64,000 nt of DNA, from the NCBI RefSeq assembly GCF_000745125.1, contig NZ_JQNF01000007.1:186001-250000 (forward strand), given 5' to 3'. Made by a program: the position numbers and the translations under genes. Shown here in pieces: positions 26,387 through 35,767 of the stretch (position 1 is the stretch's first letter; the number at the start of each line of letters is the position of its first letter). This stretch comes from Carnobacterium jeotgali MS3. GTDB taxonomy: Bacteria > Bacillota > Bacilli > Lactobacillales > Carnobacteriaceae. Below the pieces are notes generated by a model. That model worked only from the letters and a program-made list of their open reading frames with translations, had not been told where the DNA came from and did not search any database.

Positions 26387-27271
26387 TTAAGCAGAAGTAG
26401 CTTTCTTTTGTAGTTTTTTCCCTAGATAACGAGCTACTACATTAAACAACAATACTGCAAGAACTAAAACAGCGGAAGCTCCTGCTGACACTTGCGCTCC
26501 GTCAGGCATAACCCCTTCACTATTGATTTTCCAAATATGAACAGCTAAGGTTTCAGCTGGTCGCATGATGTTTAATGGACTAGTGATTGATTGCGGGTTC
26601 CAGTTGGCAAAATCTAGTGCAGGTGCACTTTGTCCAGCTGTATAGATCAAAGCAGCTGCTTCACCAAAAATACGTCCAGCGGCTAAAATCATACCTGTTA
26701 AAATACCTGGTATTGCTGCAGGTAAAATAATACGAGTGACCGTTTCCCACCGAGATAAACCTAAAGCTAATCCTGCTTCTCTTTGAACACCAGGTATAGC
26801 TTGCAGAGAATCTTCTATCGTTCTTGTCAATAAAGGCAAATTAAAAATAGTTAATGCCAATGCTCCTGAAAGAATAGAGAATCCAAAATCAAATTGAATA
26901 ACAAAAATTAAGAAACCAAAAAGTCCTACAACTACAGAAGGTAAAGAACTCAACACTTCTATCGCTGTTCTAATAATATCTGTTAACCAATTTTGTTTTG
27001 CATATTCAGACAGATAAATTGCTGCTCCTAAAGCTAAAGGCGTGCTAATTAGCATCGTCAAGAACAATAAGTAAAATGAATTAAATAATTGAATTCCAAT
27101 CCCACCGCCAACTTGAAAAGATTTTGCTGGTTGAGTTAAAAATTCCCACGAAATTTGCGGTAAGCCTCGAATTAAAATAAAAGCTAATAAGCTAAATAAA
27201 ATAAGAACGATGAATATTGATAAAGCATACAAGACGCCGACTGCGAATTTATCCCATTTTTTTGCGCTCAT
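26387..27271 (-). CDS. pstA: Phosphate ABC transporter permease PstA (1)
   Basis: A 294-aa membrane permease with six predicted helices. The EAA-type loop is EAGLALGLSRWETVTRIILP (about residues 165-184), which docks with PstB. It makes the PstCA channel with the preceding gene; its ATG shares the last base of the pstC stop (TAATG), so translation is coupled. The sequence EVLSSLPSVVVGLFGFL is typical of PstA. Part of operon 1. Confidence 0.94.
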   Translation of the reverse strand: MSAKKWDKFAVGVLYALSIFIVLILFSLLAFILIRGLPQISWEFLTQPAKSFQVGGGIGIQLFNSFYLLFLTMLISTPLALGAAIYLSEYAKQNWLTDIIRTAIEVLSSLPSVVVGLFGFLIFVIQFDFGFSILSGALALTIFNLPLLTRTIEDSLQAIPGVQREAGLALGLSRWETVTRIILPAAIPGILTGMILAAGRIFGEAAALIYTAGQSAPALDFANWNPQSITSPLNIMRPAETLAVHIWKINSEGVMPDGAQVSAGASAVLVLAVLLFNVVARYLGKKLQKKATSA

Positions 27272-28191
27272 TATTTCATAGCCCCTTTCTTACCAATCCA
27301 ACGCGTTAAGATGTTAAAGAATAATGCCATGATCATTAAAATTAAAGCAAGAGACCAAAGGACATTGTTTTCTAGTGTACCCATAACGGTATTTCCCATA
27401 CTCATAGTTAAGATACTTGTTAATGTTGAAGCAGGTGTAACTAAACTTGTCGGCATTAAAGCCGCATTCCCAATAACCATTTGAACCGCTAAGGCTTCTC
27501 CAAACGCACGAGCCATCCCAAAAACAACAGCTGTTAGCAATCCAGGCATTGCACTTCTCAAAACTACTTTATAAATCGTTTGCCATCTTGTTGCACCCAT
27601 AGCTAGAGAAGCTTCACGGTAATATCTTGGTACAGAATTTAAAGCATCTACCGCCATACTTGTTACAGTTGGCAAAATCATTACAAATAATACGAAAGTA
27701 GAAGATAGAATACCAAATCCAGTACCGCCAAAAACAGAACGAACAACAGGAACAACCACGGTCAAACCAATAAATCCATAAACAACCGATGGTATTCCTA
27801 CTAATAATTCAACTACTGGCTGTAGAACTTTTTTCCCAGTAGATGGAGAGATTTCCGTCATAAAAATGGCCGCACCAATTGCAAAAGGTGTTGCTAATAC
27901 TGCTGAAAGCAAGGTAACTAAAAATGATCCTGTAATCATTGGAAGTGCTCCAACAAGTGGTTGACCATTTTCACCAACATTACCAGGACTCCATACAGAA
28001 CCTGTCAGGAAGCCCCAAAAAGAAACGCCATCTGTGAAGAATGTAGAAAGTCCTTTGCTAGTAACAAAATACAAAATTGAGACAACTACAAATACGATAA
28101 TAGCGATACAAATAAAACTAACTGTTTTTCCTAATTTTTCCAGTCTGCCTTTTTTTGAGTTTCCAAGTAATTTTGCTTGAATCTCTTCCAA
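27271..28191 (-). CDS. pstC: Phosphate ABC transporter permease PstC (1)
   Basis: A 306-aa permease with a first helix near residues 25-50 and five more. Family marks are VVELLVGIPSVVYGFIGL and the EAA loop EASLAMGATRWQTIYKVVL. It starts with TTG, 7 bases after GGAGG, which supports that unusual start. It is coupled to pstA by a one-base overlap. A 116-bp gap to pstS holds a weak inverted repeat, so pstC may be expressed less than pstS. Confidence 0.94.
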   Translation of the reverse strand: MEEIQAKLLGNSKKGRLEKLGKTVSFICIAIIVFVVVSILYFVTSKGLSTFFTDGVSFWGFLTGSVWSPGNVGENGQPLVGALPMITGSFLVTLLSAVLATPFAIGAAIFMTEISPSTGKKVLQPVVELLVGIPSVVYGFIGLTVVVPVVRSVFGGTGFGILSSTFVLFVMILPTVTSMAVDALNSVPRYYREASLAMGATRWQTIYKVVLRSAMPGLLTAVVFGMARAFGEALAVQMVIGNAALMPTSLVTPASTLTSILTMSMGNTVMGTLENNVLWSLALILMIMALFFNILTRWIGKKGAMK

Positions 28192-28307
28192 AAGAAGCCC
28201 TCCTCTTATATCAAATATAACAAGTTGAAAGACGGCTTTTCTATTGAATAGTCGTCTTCAATCCATGCTATCTATTAATTTTCTAATACTGTTATTTATT
28301 GATTTAC

Positions 28308-29171
28308 TTATTCTACGGGCACTGTATTTCCCTCAACATCTCGTTCTACTTCCATTTGGCTAGTTGGTATATATCCCAACGCTCCAATTAATGTTGCTTG
28401 AATATCATCAGACATAATGTAATCAATGAATTCTTTCGTCAATCCAGTAGGTTCTCCATGAGTATACATATGCTCATAAGACCAAATCAACCACTCATTT
28501 GTTTTTACATTTTCGTCTGTTGGCTCTACTCCATTAATTGTTAATGCTTCAACATCATCGTTTACATACGAAAAAGCAACATAACTGATTGTTCCAGGAG
28601 TATTTGCCACGATTTGTCTTACTGTACCGCTTGACTCTTGTTCTTGTGTGATAATACTATTTTGTCCTTCTTCTAAAACCCATTGTTCAAATGTAGCACG
28701 TGTTCCACTACCAGATGCACGGTTTAAAACCGTTATCGGTAAATCTTTCCCGCCTAATTCTGACCAATTCGTAATTTTACCTGTGAATATCTTTTGTAAT
28801 TCTTCTATACTAACATCAGTAACTCCTGTACCTGGTGTAACAATTGGCGTAATGCCTACAACCGCCACACGATGATCTACTAATTTAGAGGCGTCTATAC
28901 CATCTTTTTCTTCTGCAAAAATATCTGAATTTCCGATTTCTACTGCATCTGCAGCAATTTGACTTAAGCCTGTTCCACTACCTCCACCTTGTACGTTAAT
29001 AAACTTCCCAACATTTTCAGCACCATATTGTTCACCGGCTGCTTCTACAAGTGGTTGCAATGCAGATGATCCAACTGCAGTAATCGATTCCTCTTCTACT
29101 ACTGGACCGCATGCTGTCAGAATAAATGCAAATGCAATAGTTAACATAAGTCGACTATTTTTTAGTTTCAT
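28308..29171 (-). CDS. pstS: Phosphate-binding lipoprotein PstS (1), canonical order
   Basis: A secreted lipoprotein that captures phosphate at the outer face and delivers it to PstCA. The signal peptide ends with lipobox ILTAC (Cys 21). The first phosphate loop, ITAVGSSALQPL, is near residue 30-41; GGGSGTGLSQ near 62-70; and RASGSGTRATFE near 151-162. This is the usual order of lobes. The 287-aa length is normal. AGGAGG precedes the ATG. Three TTTACA hexamers with 11-base spacing lie upstream (29228-29266), so PhoP control is likely. Confidence 0.95.
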   Translation of the reverse strand: MKLKNSRLMLTIAFAFILTACGPVVEEESITAVGSSALQPLVEAAGEQYGAENVGKFINVQGGGSGTGLSQIAADAVEIGNSDIFAEEKDGIDASKLVDHRVAVVGITPIVTPGTGVTDVSIEELQKIFTGKITNWSELGGKDLPITVLNRASGSGTRATFEQWVLEEGQNSIITQEQESSGTVRQIVANTPGTISYVAFSYVNDDVEALTINGVEPTDENVKTNEWLIWSYEHMYTHGEPTGLTKEFIDYIMSDDIQATLIGALGYIPTSQMEVERDVEGNTVPVE

Positions 29172-29227
29172 TTTATACCTCCTAGGTATTTAGCTAAATT
29201 ACATACTTCTTAATAATAACCTACTAT

Positions 29228-29266
29228 TGTAAATATTAAATAGCATAATTGTAAATTTTATGTAAA
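29228..29266 (-). promoter_or_regulatory. Candidate PhoP box array upstream of pstS (1)
   Basis: On the minus strand TTTACA occurs at 29261-29266, 29250-29255 and 29228-29233. The spacings are 11 and 22 bases, a helical repeat as in PhoP-type direct repeats. They lie 57-95 bases before the pstS ATG. Confidence 0.7.
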
Positions 29267-29319
29267 CCCACTTTACATTCTATTATTATTCTATCTTTTT
29301 TAAATTAAAAGAGCAAAGA

Positions 29320-29361
29320 AAATAGCGTCAAATTGAGTTTTATCTCTATTTGACGCTAGTT
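29320..29361. terminator. Terminator of the second pst-phoU operon
   Basis: AATAGCGTCAAAT and ATTTGACGCTAGTT pair in a 13-bp stem with a 14-base loop and T-rich flank on the minus strand. It lies past the phoU (2) stop and separates the two pst operons. Confidence 0.85.
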
Positions 29362-29447
29362 TATCCTATTCATCCTACAAATAAGTTAATGAGGACTTTT
29401 TCATCTAATCCCAACCCTATTAACCATCCTTCTTACCTAATTGCTAT

Positions 29448-30113
29448 CTAATGTTTGCTTGTATTTAATTCTACAACTTTACCTGTTTTCAAATAAACAA
29501 TCCACTCACAAATATTAGTAACATAATCACCCATCCGTTTTAAATACCGCGCTACCAACATGTAATCTGTAGCTCCTAGAACTAATTCTGGATCGACTTT
29601 CATTTCATCAATACATTGTCGATAAATTTCATAAAACTCAAAATCAATAGCATTAATAGCTGTTGCGAGATTTTTCGCTTTGTTAGCATCTTCTTTAATA
29701 TATGCTTCTAGCACACCTTCAACCATTACTTTTACTTTTTCTGAAAGTTCAGCTATCTCTGCTTCGATTTTTGGAACTCGTTTAGTACCTTTAACTCGAA
29801 TAGTCGATTTCGCCACACTCACTGCATGGTCTCCCATTCTCTCTAAATCGGCGCAAGCTTTCATGACTGTTACTATCTTCCGCAAATCACTTGTAACCGG
29901 TTGTTGCAGTGCAATCAATTCAAAACATTTCTTTTCTAACTCTGTTTCGCGTGTATTGATTAGTACATCATTTTCAATAACTTCTTGGGCTAGTTCTCTA
30001 TCATGATTAATAAAAGCCTTAACCGACTTATAAATGGCCTCATTAACCATCATACCCATTTCCGAAAAATGAACATGTAAGTCTGCAAGTTCTTCTTCAA
30101 ATACTTTTCTCAA
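29448..30113 (-). CDS. phoU: Phosphate-specific transport regulator PhoU (copy 2)
   Basis: A PhoU of 221 aa from the TTG start chosen here. The TTG gives RKVFEEELADLHVHF, matching the beginning of PhoU copy 1, and GGAGG lies 8 bases before it; an upstream in-frame ATG at 30128 overlaps that ribosome binding site. GDHAVSVAKSTIRVKG and LKRMGDYVTNICEWIVYL carry the metal sites. It ends operon 2. The two PhoU proteins probably arose by duplication and are similar across their length, so they may serve the two transporters separately or feed the same PhoR. Confidence 0.94.
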   Translation of the reverse strand: MRKVFEEELADLHVHFSEMGMMVNEAIYKSVKAFINHDRELAQEVIENDVLINTRETELEKKCFELIALQQPVTSDLRKIVTVMKACADLERMGDHAVSVAKSTIRVKGTKRVPKIEAEIAELSEKVKVMVEGVLEAYIKEDANKAKNLATAINAIDFEFYEIYRQCIDEMKVDPELVLGATDYMLVARYLKRMGDYVTNICEWIVYLKTGKVVELNTSKH

Positions 30114-30143
30114 TTCATTTTCCTCCATCTATTATTAGAATAG

Positions 30144-30896
30144 TTAACCAAAACGACCTGAAATATAATCTTCTGTTTCTTTTTGTTTTGGATTTGTAAA
30201 TATTTTTCTCGTCTCGCCAGTTTCAACAATTTTTCCATTCAAGAAAAAGGCTGTTCTATCTGAAACACGAGAAGCTTGCTGCATATTATGTGTGACCATT
30301 ACAATCGTATACTTCTCTTTTAAAACTGTAACTAGCTCTTCGATTTTAGCTGTTGAGATAGGGTCCAAAGCACTTGTAGGCTCATCCATTAGTAAAATCT
30401 CAGGTTCAACCGCTAAAGCACGTGCAATACAGATTCGTTGTTGCTGTCCGCCGGATAACGATAAGGCACTTTTTTTCAGATCATTTTTCACTTCATCCCA
30501 TATAGCTGCTCCGCGAAGACTTTTTTCAACTAATGCATCCAATGTATTTTTATCCTTAATACCATGTGTTCGTGGCCCATAAGCTATATTATCATAAATA
30601 CTCATCGGAAACGGGTTTGGTTGTTGAAAAACCATACCAACTTTTTTGCGCAGCTCATTAACATCAAAATCTTTTTTATAGATATTATTTTCATCTAGTA
30701 AAATTTCACCTTCAATTTTACAGCCTTCAATTAGATCATTCATCCGGTTTAAACTTTTAATCAAGGTTGATTTGCCACAACCAGATGGCCCAATAAAAGC
30801 AGTAATTTGATTTTTAGGAATTTCTAAATTAACATTATGCAAAGCTTGAAATTCACCATAAAATAAATCCATATTTTTTATACTTAATTTACTCAT
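30144..30896 (-). CDS. pstB: Phosphate ABC transporter ATP-binding protein PstB (2)
   Basis: A 250-aa Pst ATPase with Walker [10 protein letters not shown] near residue 36, [17 protein letters not shown], signature [12 protein letters not shown], Walker [13 protein letters not shown] and [13 protein letters not shown]. It has the full LSGGQQQR, in contrast with the pstB at 25527. It overlaps the pstA (2) stop by one base. It is the only pstB of operon 2. Confidence 0.95.
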   Translation of the reverse strand: MSKLSIKNMDLFYGEFQALHNVNLEIPKNQITAFIGPSGCGKSTLIKSLNRMNDLIEGCKIEGEILLDENNIYKKDFDVNELRKKVGMVFQQPNPFPMSIYDNIAYGPRTHGIKDKNTLDALVEKSLRGAAIWDEVKNDLKKSALSLSGGQQQRICIARALAVEPEILLMDEPTSALDPISTAKIEELVTVLKEKYTIVMVTHNMQQASRVSDRTAFFLNGKIVETGETRKIFTNPKQKETEDYISGRFG

Positions 30897-31714
30897 TACT
30901 TTGTCCCCTTTGTCAGTCTATTACTCAAAAATGTTGACAACCCATTAATCATTAACACAACGACGATTAAAATGACCCCCGTTGCGTAGGATTCATTTAC
31001 ATGCATCCCTTCACTTGATAAGACGTACATATGCAACGCTAACGTTCTTCCTGAAGAAAACAGACTGTCTGGTAAGTTGGTCGAACTTCCGAGCGTGTAC
31101 AATAACGCTGCTGTTTCACCTACAACTCGTCCACTTGCAAGAATCACACCAGATAAAATTCCTGGCATTGAAACTGGTAAAATAACTCTAAAAATCGTTC
31201 TTAATTTGCCAGCACCTAAAGCAAAACTAGCTTCTCTTAACGAATCATTTACCGCTAGTAATGCTTCTTCTGTTGAACGAATAATCAATGGTAAAACCAT
31301 AATCACAGAAGTCAGTACTCCAGCTAAAACTGAATATTGAAAGTTCAAAAAGGTAACGAAAAATAACATTCCAAACAATCCATACACAATTGACGGTACT
31401 GCTGCTAAAGTGTCTGTTGCAATCCGCACAATTCCAACGACTTTATTGCCTTTTTTTGCATACTCTACTAAATAGAAACCTGTAAACACACCAATAGGAG
31501 TCGCAATCACTAACGTCATGCCTACCACGATCAAGGTTGTAATTAATGAAGGCATCAAAGATACATTATCTGTCGTATACTTCCAAGCGAACATATCAAG
31601 GTTAAGGTAAGGTATTCCTTTAATTAATATAAATCCGACAACATAAAAGAGTGACCCAAAAGTTATGGCTGCTGCTAAATAAATGAACCCTCTCGTTAAT
31701 TTGCTGGCCATCAT
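30896..31714 (-). CDS. pstA: Phosphate ABC transporter permease PstA (2)
   Basis: A 272-aa permease with six predicted helices, sharing IPYLN...[16 protein letters not shown] and the coupling loop [19 protein letters not shown] with PstA (1). It overlaps by one base both pstC upstream and pstB downstream, showing tight translational coupling. Part of operon 2. Confidence 0.94.
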   Translation of the reverse strand: MMASKLTRGFIYLAAAITFGSLFYVVGFILIKGIPYLNLDMFAWKYTTDNVSLMPSLITTLIVVGMTLVIATPIGVFTGFYLVEYAKKGNKVVGIVRIATDTLAAVPSIVYGLFGMLFFVTFLNFQYSVLAGVLTSVIMVLPLIIRSTEEALLAVNDSLREASFALGAGKLRTIFRVILPVSMPGILSGVILASGRVVGETAALLYTLGSSTNLPDSLFSSGRTLALHMYVLSSEGMHVNESYATGVILIVVVLMINGLSTFLSNRLTKGTK

Positions 31715-32574
31715 TATTTAGCCCCCTTTTTCTTAATAATCAAGAACGTCCCATTAATGATTAAGATGAATACAAATAGCACCACTGCCGTTGCAATGAG
31801 TGCCTCTCTATGCTCACCACTTGCATAAGCCATTTCCAGTACAATGTTTGTTGTCAAAGTACGAACGCCTAAAGTTAAACTTTCTGGCATAATGGGTTGA
31901 TTTCCCGCAATTAAGACAACTGCCATCGTTTCTCCGATGGCACGTCCGATTCCTAAAATAACAGAAGAGACGATTCCAGACTTAGCAGCTGGTACAACAA
32001 CTCTCATAACAGACCGTTCGTGTGTCGCTCCTAGGGCCATACTTCCTGTGTAATAACTTCTCGGAACAGCTCGGATAGATGATTCTGACAAGCCAATGAT
32101 TGTTGGAAGTATCATGATTCCCAGTAAGATGATTGCTGTCAGCATATTCATTCCGGTACCGCCGACAAATTGTCGCATGATCGGAACAATCGCTTGCAAT
32201 GCAAAGAATCCATAAACAATAGAAGGTATCGCGGCCATTAAGTTGACTGCCGGTTTCAAGATTTTATGCAACCATACCGGACAAAATTCAGCCATAAAAA
32301 TAGAAGTTAAAATTCCTATAGGCACTCCAACGATAATAGCACCAAAGGTTACAGCTAAAGATCCCATGATCATTGGCAATATACCAAATGAGGCTGGTGT
32401 ATTAGATGGTGACCATTTTTGGCCGAATAAAAATTCCGACAACCCATAATCAAGTATAAATGGAACGCCACCTGCAAAAATAAAAATACAGATTAAAATG
32501 ATGGCTAAGACTGATGTCAATGCAGATACAAAAAAGACACCTTTCATAAATCCATCTAATTTTTTCGTTTTCAT
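31714..32574 (-). CDS. pstC: Phosphate ABC transporter permease PstC (2)
   Basis: A 286-aa permease with six predicted helices. Marks are NLMAAIPSIVYGFFALQ and MALGATHERSVMRVV. AAAGGAG lies 7 bases before the ATG that begins MKTKKLDGFMKG, so I prefer this start to one 63 bases upstream. It follows pstS (2) with a 239-bp gap containing a strong terminator (32767-32798); reduced read-through would give less permease than binding protein. Confidence 0.94.
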   Translation of the reverse strand: MKTKKLDGFMKGVFFVSALTSVLAIILICIFIFAGGVPFILDYGLSEFLFGQKWSPSNTPASFGILPMIMGSLAVTFGAIIVGVPIGILTSIFMAEFCPVWLHKILKPAVNLMAAIPSIVYGFFALQAIVPIMRQFVGGTGMNMLTAIILLGIMILPTIIGLSESSIRAVPRSYYTGSMALGATHERSVMRVVVPAAKSGIVSSVILGIGRAIGETMAVVLIAGNQPIMPESLTLGVRTLTTNIVLEMAYASGEHREALIATAVVLFVFILIINGTFLIIKKKGAK

Positions 32575-32766
32575 AGAGTTCTCCTTTAACATAAAACAGA
32601 ATAAATCATTCATAAATACAGTTGTTTTCAATTGCATTTATGGATAATTGTAAATAATTTTTACCTACTTTTATCCCCATAAATGAAAACCAACCTATCT
32701 TTATTTTTATCTATCAACAGGTTGGATTCATTTGTCAATTTCCCAATTGACAAAAATTCAATTTAT

Positions 32767-32798
32767 AAAAATACCCAGAACCATTCTGGGTATTTTTA
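32767..32798. terminator. Strong terminator between pstS (2) and pstC (2)
   Basis: AAAAATACCCAGAA and TTCTGGGTATTTTT form a perfect 14-bp stem with a 3-base loop, 16 bases past the pstS stop. Being inside an operon, it probably lowers expression of the downstream transporter genes relative to pstS, or it separates two units. Confidence 0.9.
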
Positions 32799-32813
32799 GT
32801 TTATACCTAATGA

Positions 32814-33716
32814 TTATTTAGCAATTTCGTCCCATGTTGTTACTTCACCTGTAAAAATTTGCTTAACTTGTTCCATTGTTAAATCTTCAATAGAGTTTTC
32901 AGTATTAACGATTACTGCAATACCGTCAATCGCAATCGGTTCAGCAGTCAAGACTTCTAATTCTTCGTCTTTTAGTTCACGAGAAGCCATTCCAATATCA
33001 GCTGATCCGTCCATTGCAGCTGTCATACCAGCCGAAGAACCATTTGATGTAACATCGATTGTGACATCTGGATTAAGTGCTGTATAACCTTCAACTAAAA
33101 CTTCCATTACAGGTGTTACAGAAGTAGATCCGACAACACTTATTTTCCCTGACATACCATCAGTTGCTTCATATGCAGGAGCATCCGTTACAGCTTCAAC
33201 ATAACCTTCACCAACAACGATTTCTTGTCCTTCAGCACTCATGATGTAACTCCAGAAATCTTGTGCTACTTCGCTTAATTCTCCATTATGAGCAAGATTA
33301 AATGGACGAGCAATTGCATAGGAATTATCTTGAACAGTTTCAGCTGTTGCTTCTATTCCTTCAATATTCACGGCCTTAACACTATCATCTAATGAACCTA
33401 ATGAAATATACCCAATTGATGTAGGATCTCCAGCAACGGTTGTCATAACACCGCTAGTACTATTTTGAATCGTTGCTGCAGAGTAAGTATTATCTGTTTC
33501 ATTATCTCCGTCTTTTACTAGCACACCTGTAATTTCTGTAAATGCTCCACGAGTACCTGAACCGTCTTCTCTTGAAATAACATTGATTGTTTGAGAAGCA
33601 TCAAATCCTCCTGCATCTTTTGATGAATCTGTTGAACCTGAATCAGCTCCACAAGCTGCTAATGTTAATCCTACGCCCATTGTTAAAGTCAGTTTTGATA
33701 GTTTTGTAATAGTCAT
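32814..33716 (-). CDS. pstS: Phosphate-binding lipoprotein PstS (2), permuted domain order
   Basis: A lipoprotein with lipobox LTLAAC. Its order of conserved pieces is reversed relative to PstS (1): INVISREDGSGTRGAFTE comes first (about residues 44-61), GYISLGSL next, and the usual N-terminal phosphate loop ISVVGSTSVTPVMEVL comes near residue 192, followed by NGSSAG and ADIGMASREL, ending IFTGEVTTWDEI. This is a circular permutation of the two lobes. Similar order is known, from memory, in some streptococcal PstS proteins. Both phosphate loops are present, so binding should be kept. Length 300 aa from the ATG preceded by AAGGATGGGA. Confidence 0.92.
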   Translation of the reverse strand: MTITKLSKLTLTMGVGLTLAACGADSGSTDSSKDAGGFDASQTINVISREDGSGTRGAFTEITGVLVKDGDNETDNTYSAATIQNSTSGVMTTVAGDPTSIGYISLGSLDDSVKAVNIEGIEATAETVQDNSYAIARPFNLAHNGELSEVAQDFWSYIMSAEGQEIVVGEGYVEAVTDAPAYEATDGMSGKISVVGSTSVTPVMEVLVEGYTALNPDVTIDVTSNGSSAGMTAAMDGSADIGMASRELKDEELEVLTAEPIAIDGIAVIVNTENSIEDLTMEQVKQIFTGEVTTWDEIAK

Positions 33717-33811
33717 ATTTCCCATCCTTTTCAGTTATAATGTTGGACACTTTTACCCCTCGTCCACATAACCCATCTTACCCAATGAATATTAATTTTA
33801 GCCTCACTTCA

Positions 33812-33858
33812 TGTAATGTTTTTGTTGATTTTTGTAAAGAGTGTTAAAATTTTGTAAA
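33812..33858 (-). promoter_or_regulatory. Candidate PhoP box array upstream of pstS (2)
   Basis: On the minus strand TTTACA is at 33853-33858, TTAACA at 33842-33847, TTTACA at 33833-33838 and ATTACA at 33812-33817. The starts are spaced 11, 9 and 21 bases, near one or two helical turns, as expected for PhoP sites. A TAAAAT follows as a possible -10. Confidence 0.72.
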
Positions 33859-33881
33859 TGCTTTACAGTCTATTTGCATAC

Positions 33882-33917
33882 AAAAAAAACCTCAAGAAAT
33901 TAATCCCAAGGTTTTTC
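33882..33917. terminator. Terminator of phoP-phoR
   Basis: AAAAACCT(CA)AG and CCAAGGTTTTT pair; on the minus strand T8 follows. It lies 75 bases past the phoR stop. Confidence 0.75.
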
Positions 33918-33991
33918 GGCTTCAAACTATTTATTAGACAATCATTTTTAAATAGCAACTTCTCTTTCATTATTACTAGTAAGCTCTGTCA

Positions 33992-35767
33992 TCATTTCGG
34001 TTGAATAGGCAATTTGACAATAAAAGTGGTTCCTAATCCAAGCTTACTCTCAACCGTAATAAATCCATTCAAGTTTTCAACTAAATACTTAACAATGGAT
34101 AAGCCTAGACCAGTTCCACCAGAATTACGACTACGGGCTTTGTCTACTCTATAAAAACGTTCAAAAATTCGATCTTGCTCGTCTTCAGGTATTCCTATTC
34201 CATTATCTGAAACCTTGATAACAGCAAAATTATTTTCTTTTTTTATAGTGACTTCTACCTCGCCACTTTCTTGCGTATAAACAACTGCATTGTTGATTAG
34301 ATTAGCTAATATTTGTTTTAAACGACTGCTGTCTCCAGTGATGAACAGGTTATCTTCTTCGATTATATTCAACTTCATTTTTTTCTCATCTGCTTTTTGC
34401 TTAACCAATTGAAATGTTGATATAACAGCTTCAGTAAGATTAATTTCTTCTATTTTAAGTGGGACTTGTTTCTGTTCCAACTTGGACAACTCTAGGATAT
34501 CATTCACCAAAAAATCTAATCGACTGCTTTCAGCTAACATAATTTCTAAAAATTGTTTTAGGACTTCTTTATCTTCCATAGCTCCATCTAACAACGTTTC
34601 TGAAAAACCTTTAAGAGCTGTAACTGGCGTTTTTAATTCATGGGAAGCATTCGTTACAAAGTCCGTTCGCACTTTTTCTAATCTTCTAATCTCTGTAATA
34701 TCATAAAGAAGTACGATTAAATTTTGCTCCCCCGGTTCTTTTCCATCAATTGGGACAATATTTGCATCAACAATTTTATCTTTAGGATAATAAAAATATA
34801 TTTCATCATTTTGTTGTTCATTTTTTTGATAAGCCATTTCAATCATGTGGCTTAAGCCATAACTTTTTGTTGCTTCTACGTATGAATTTCCGACCAATTG
34901 ACTGACATCTTCGCCTAAAATAACGCTCATTGCTGGATTGACCATTTTTATAATGCGGTGTTCATCAATTAGCATAACTCCGATAACAAGATGATTAATC
35001 AGTTCATACAGTCGTTTATCATTTTGAACTAGCTCTAAGTTTTGTTCTTCTAAACTAGTCGCTAGATCATTGATTGTTTCACCCAAATCAGCCACTTCTC
35101 CATAAGCATTACCTGTGTATCTAACTTCATATCTTTTATCTGAAAGACTTTCAGCGACTTCCATAATATCATTGATGGGTTTTGCTATACGTTTAGTTAT
35201 AATAAGCGTAATAAAGGTAGTTAGGATAAGTGCCAGTACACTAAAAATCAACAGAGATTTTTTTATCTGTTCGCTGATTTGATTAATATCTGCAACTGGT
35301 CTAGCCAAACGTAAAACACCTAACAGTTCATCTTGTTTTCCGAATAATGGGACAGCGACATAATACAACGTTTCATTAGTACTTTTGCTTTTTCTAACAG
35401 AAGTTCCTATTTCGTCTCCTGCCAATACAGCTTTAAATTCTTCCCGATTGTTGTGATTTTCTAATACCTCTTTATTGGTTACAGAATCATAAACTACCAC
35501 ACCAGAAAGATCAATAACGGTTAATCTTTCTTCTGATTGCATATCCAGAGTGGCTAAACTAGTCGCTAAAGATGCTAGATTTGTTGTATTTTCAGTATCT
35601 AATTGAAGCATACTTGCAACTGTTTTCGCTTGCTTAATCAATGCTTCTTGTTGACTAGTACTAGCATATTCTTGCAATAAGTTCGTTGAGAAAATAACAA
35701 TAGAAATACTAAAAATTGTAAATATCGCAATAAAGATGGCTAAAATTCGAAATTGGAGCTTTCTCAT
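33992..35767 (-). CDS. phoR: Phosphate-sensing histidine kinase PhoR (PnpS)
   Basis: A membrane kinase of 591 aa. It has a helix at residues about 8-30, an extracytoplasmic sensor of about 135 residues, a second helix near 165-190, a HAMP region, a PAS domain (near 235-345), HisKA with the phospho-His in ASHELKTPVTALKG (near 375), and a HATPase with NLINNAVVYTQ and GGTGLGLSIVKYL. It phosphorylates PhoP when phosphate is scarce; PhoU/Pst restrains it. It overlaps phoP by 4 bases. PhoR with PAS is standard for Firmicutes. Confidence 0.95.
   Translation of the reverse strand: MRKLQFRILAIFIAIFTIFSISIVIFSTNLLQEYASTSQQEALIKQAKTVASMLQLDTENTTNLASLATSLATLDMQSEERLTVIDLSGVVVYDSVTNKEVLENHNNREEFKAVLAGDEIGTSVRKSKSTNETLYYVAVPLFGKQDELLGVLRLARPVADINQISEQIKKSLLIFSVLALILTTFITLIITKRIAKPINDIMEVAESLSDKRYEVRYTGNAYGEVADLGETINDLATSLEEQNLELVQNDKRLYELINHLVIGVMLIDEHRIIKMVNPAMSVILGEDVSQLVGNSYVEATKSYGLSHMIEMAYQKNEQQNDEIYFYYPKDKIVDANIVPIDGKEPGEQNLIVLLYDITEIRRLEKVRTDFVTNASHELKTPVTALKGFSETLLDGAMEDKEVLKQFLEIMLAESSRLDFLVNDILELSKLEQKQVPLKIEEINLTEAVISTFQLVKQKADEKKMKLNIIEEDNLFITGDSSRLKQILANLINNAVVYTQESGEVEVTIKKENNFAVIKVSDNGIGIPEDEQDRIFERFYRVDKARSRNSGGTGLGLSIVKYLVENLNGFITVESKLGLGTTFIVKLPIQPK

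Noticed and set aside
28221-28262. Inverted repeat between pstS (1) and pstC (1)
   Set aside because: The stem is broken and no T tract follows, so I do not call it a terminator.
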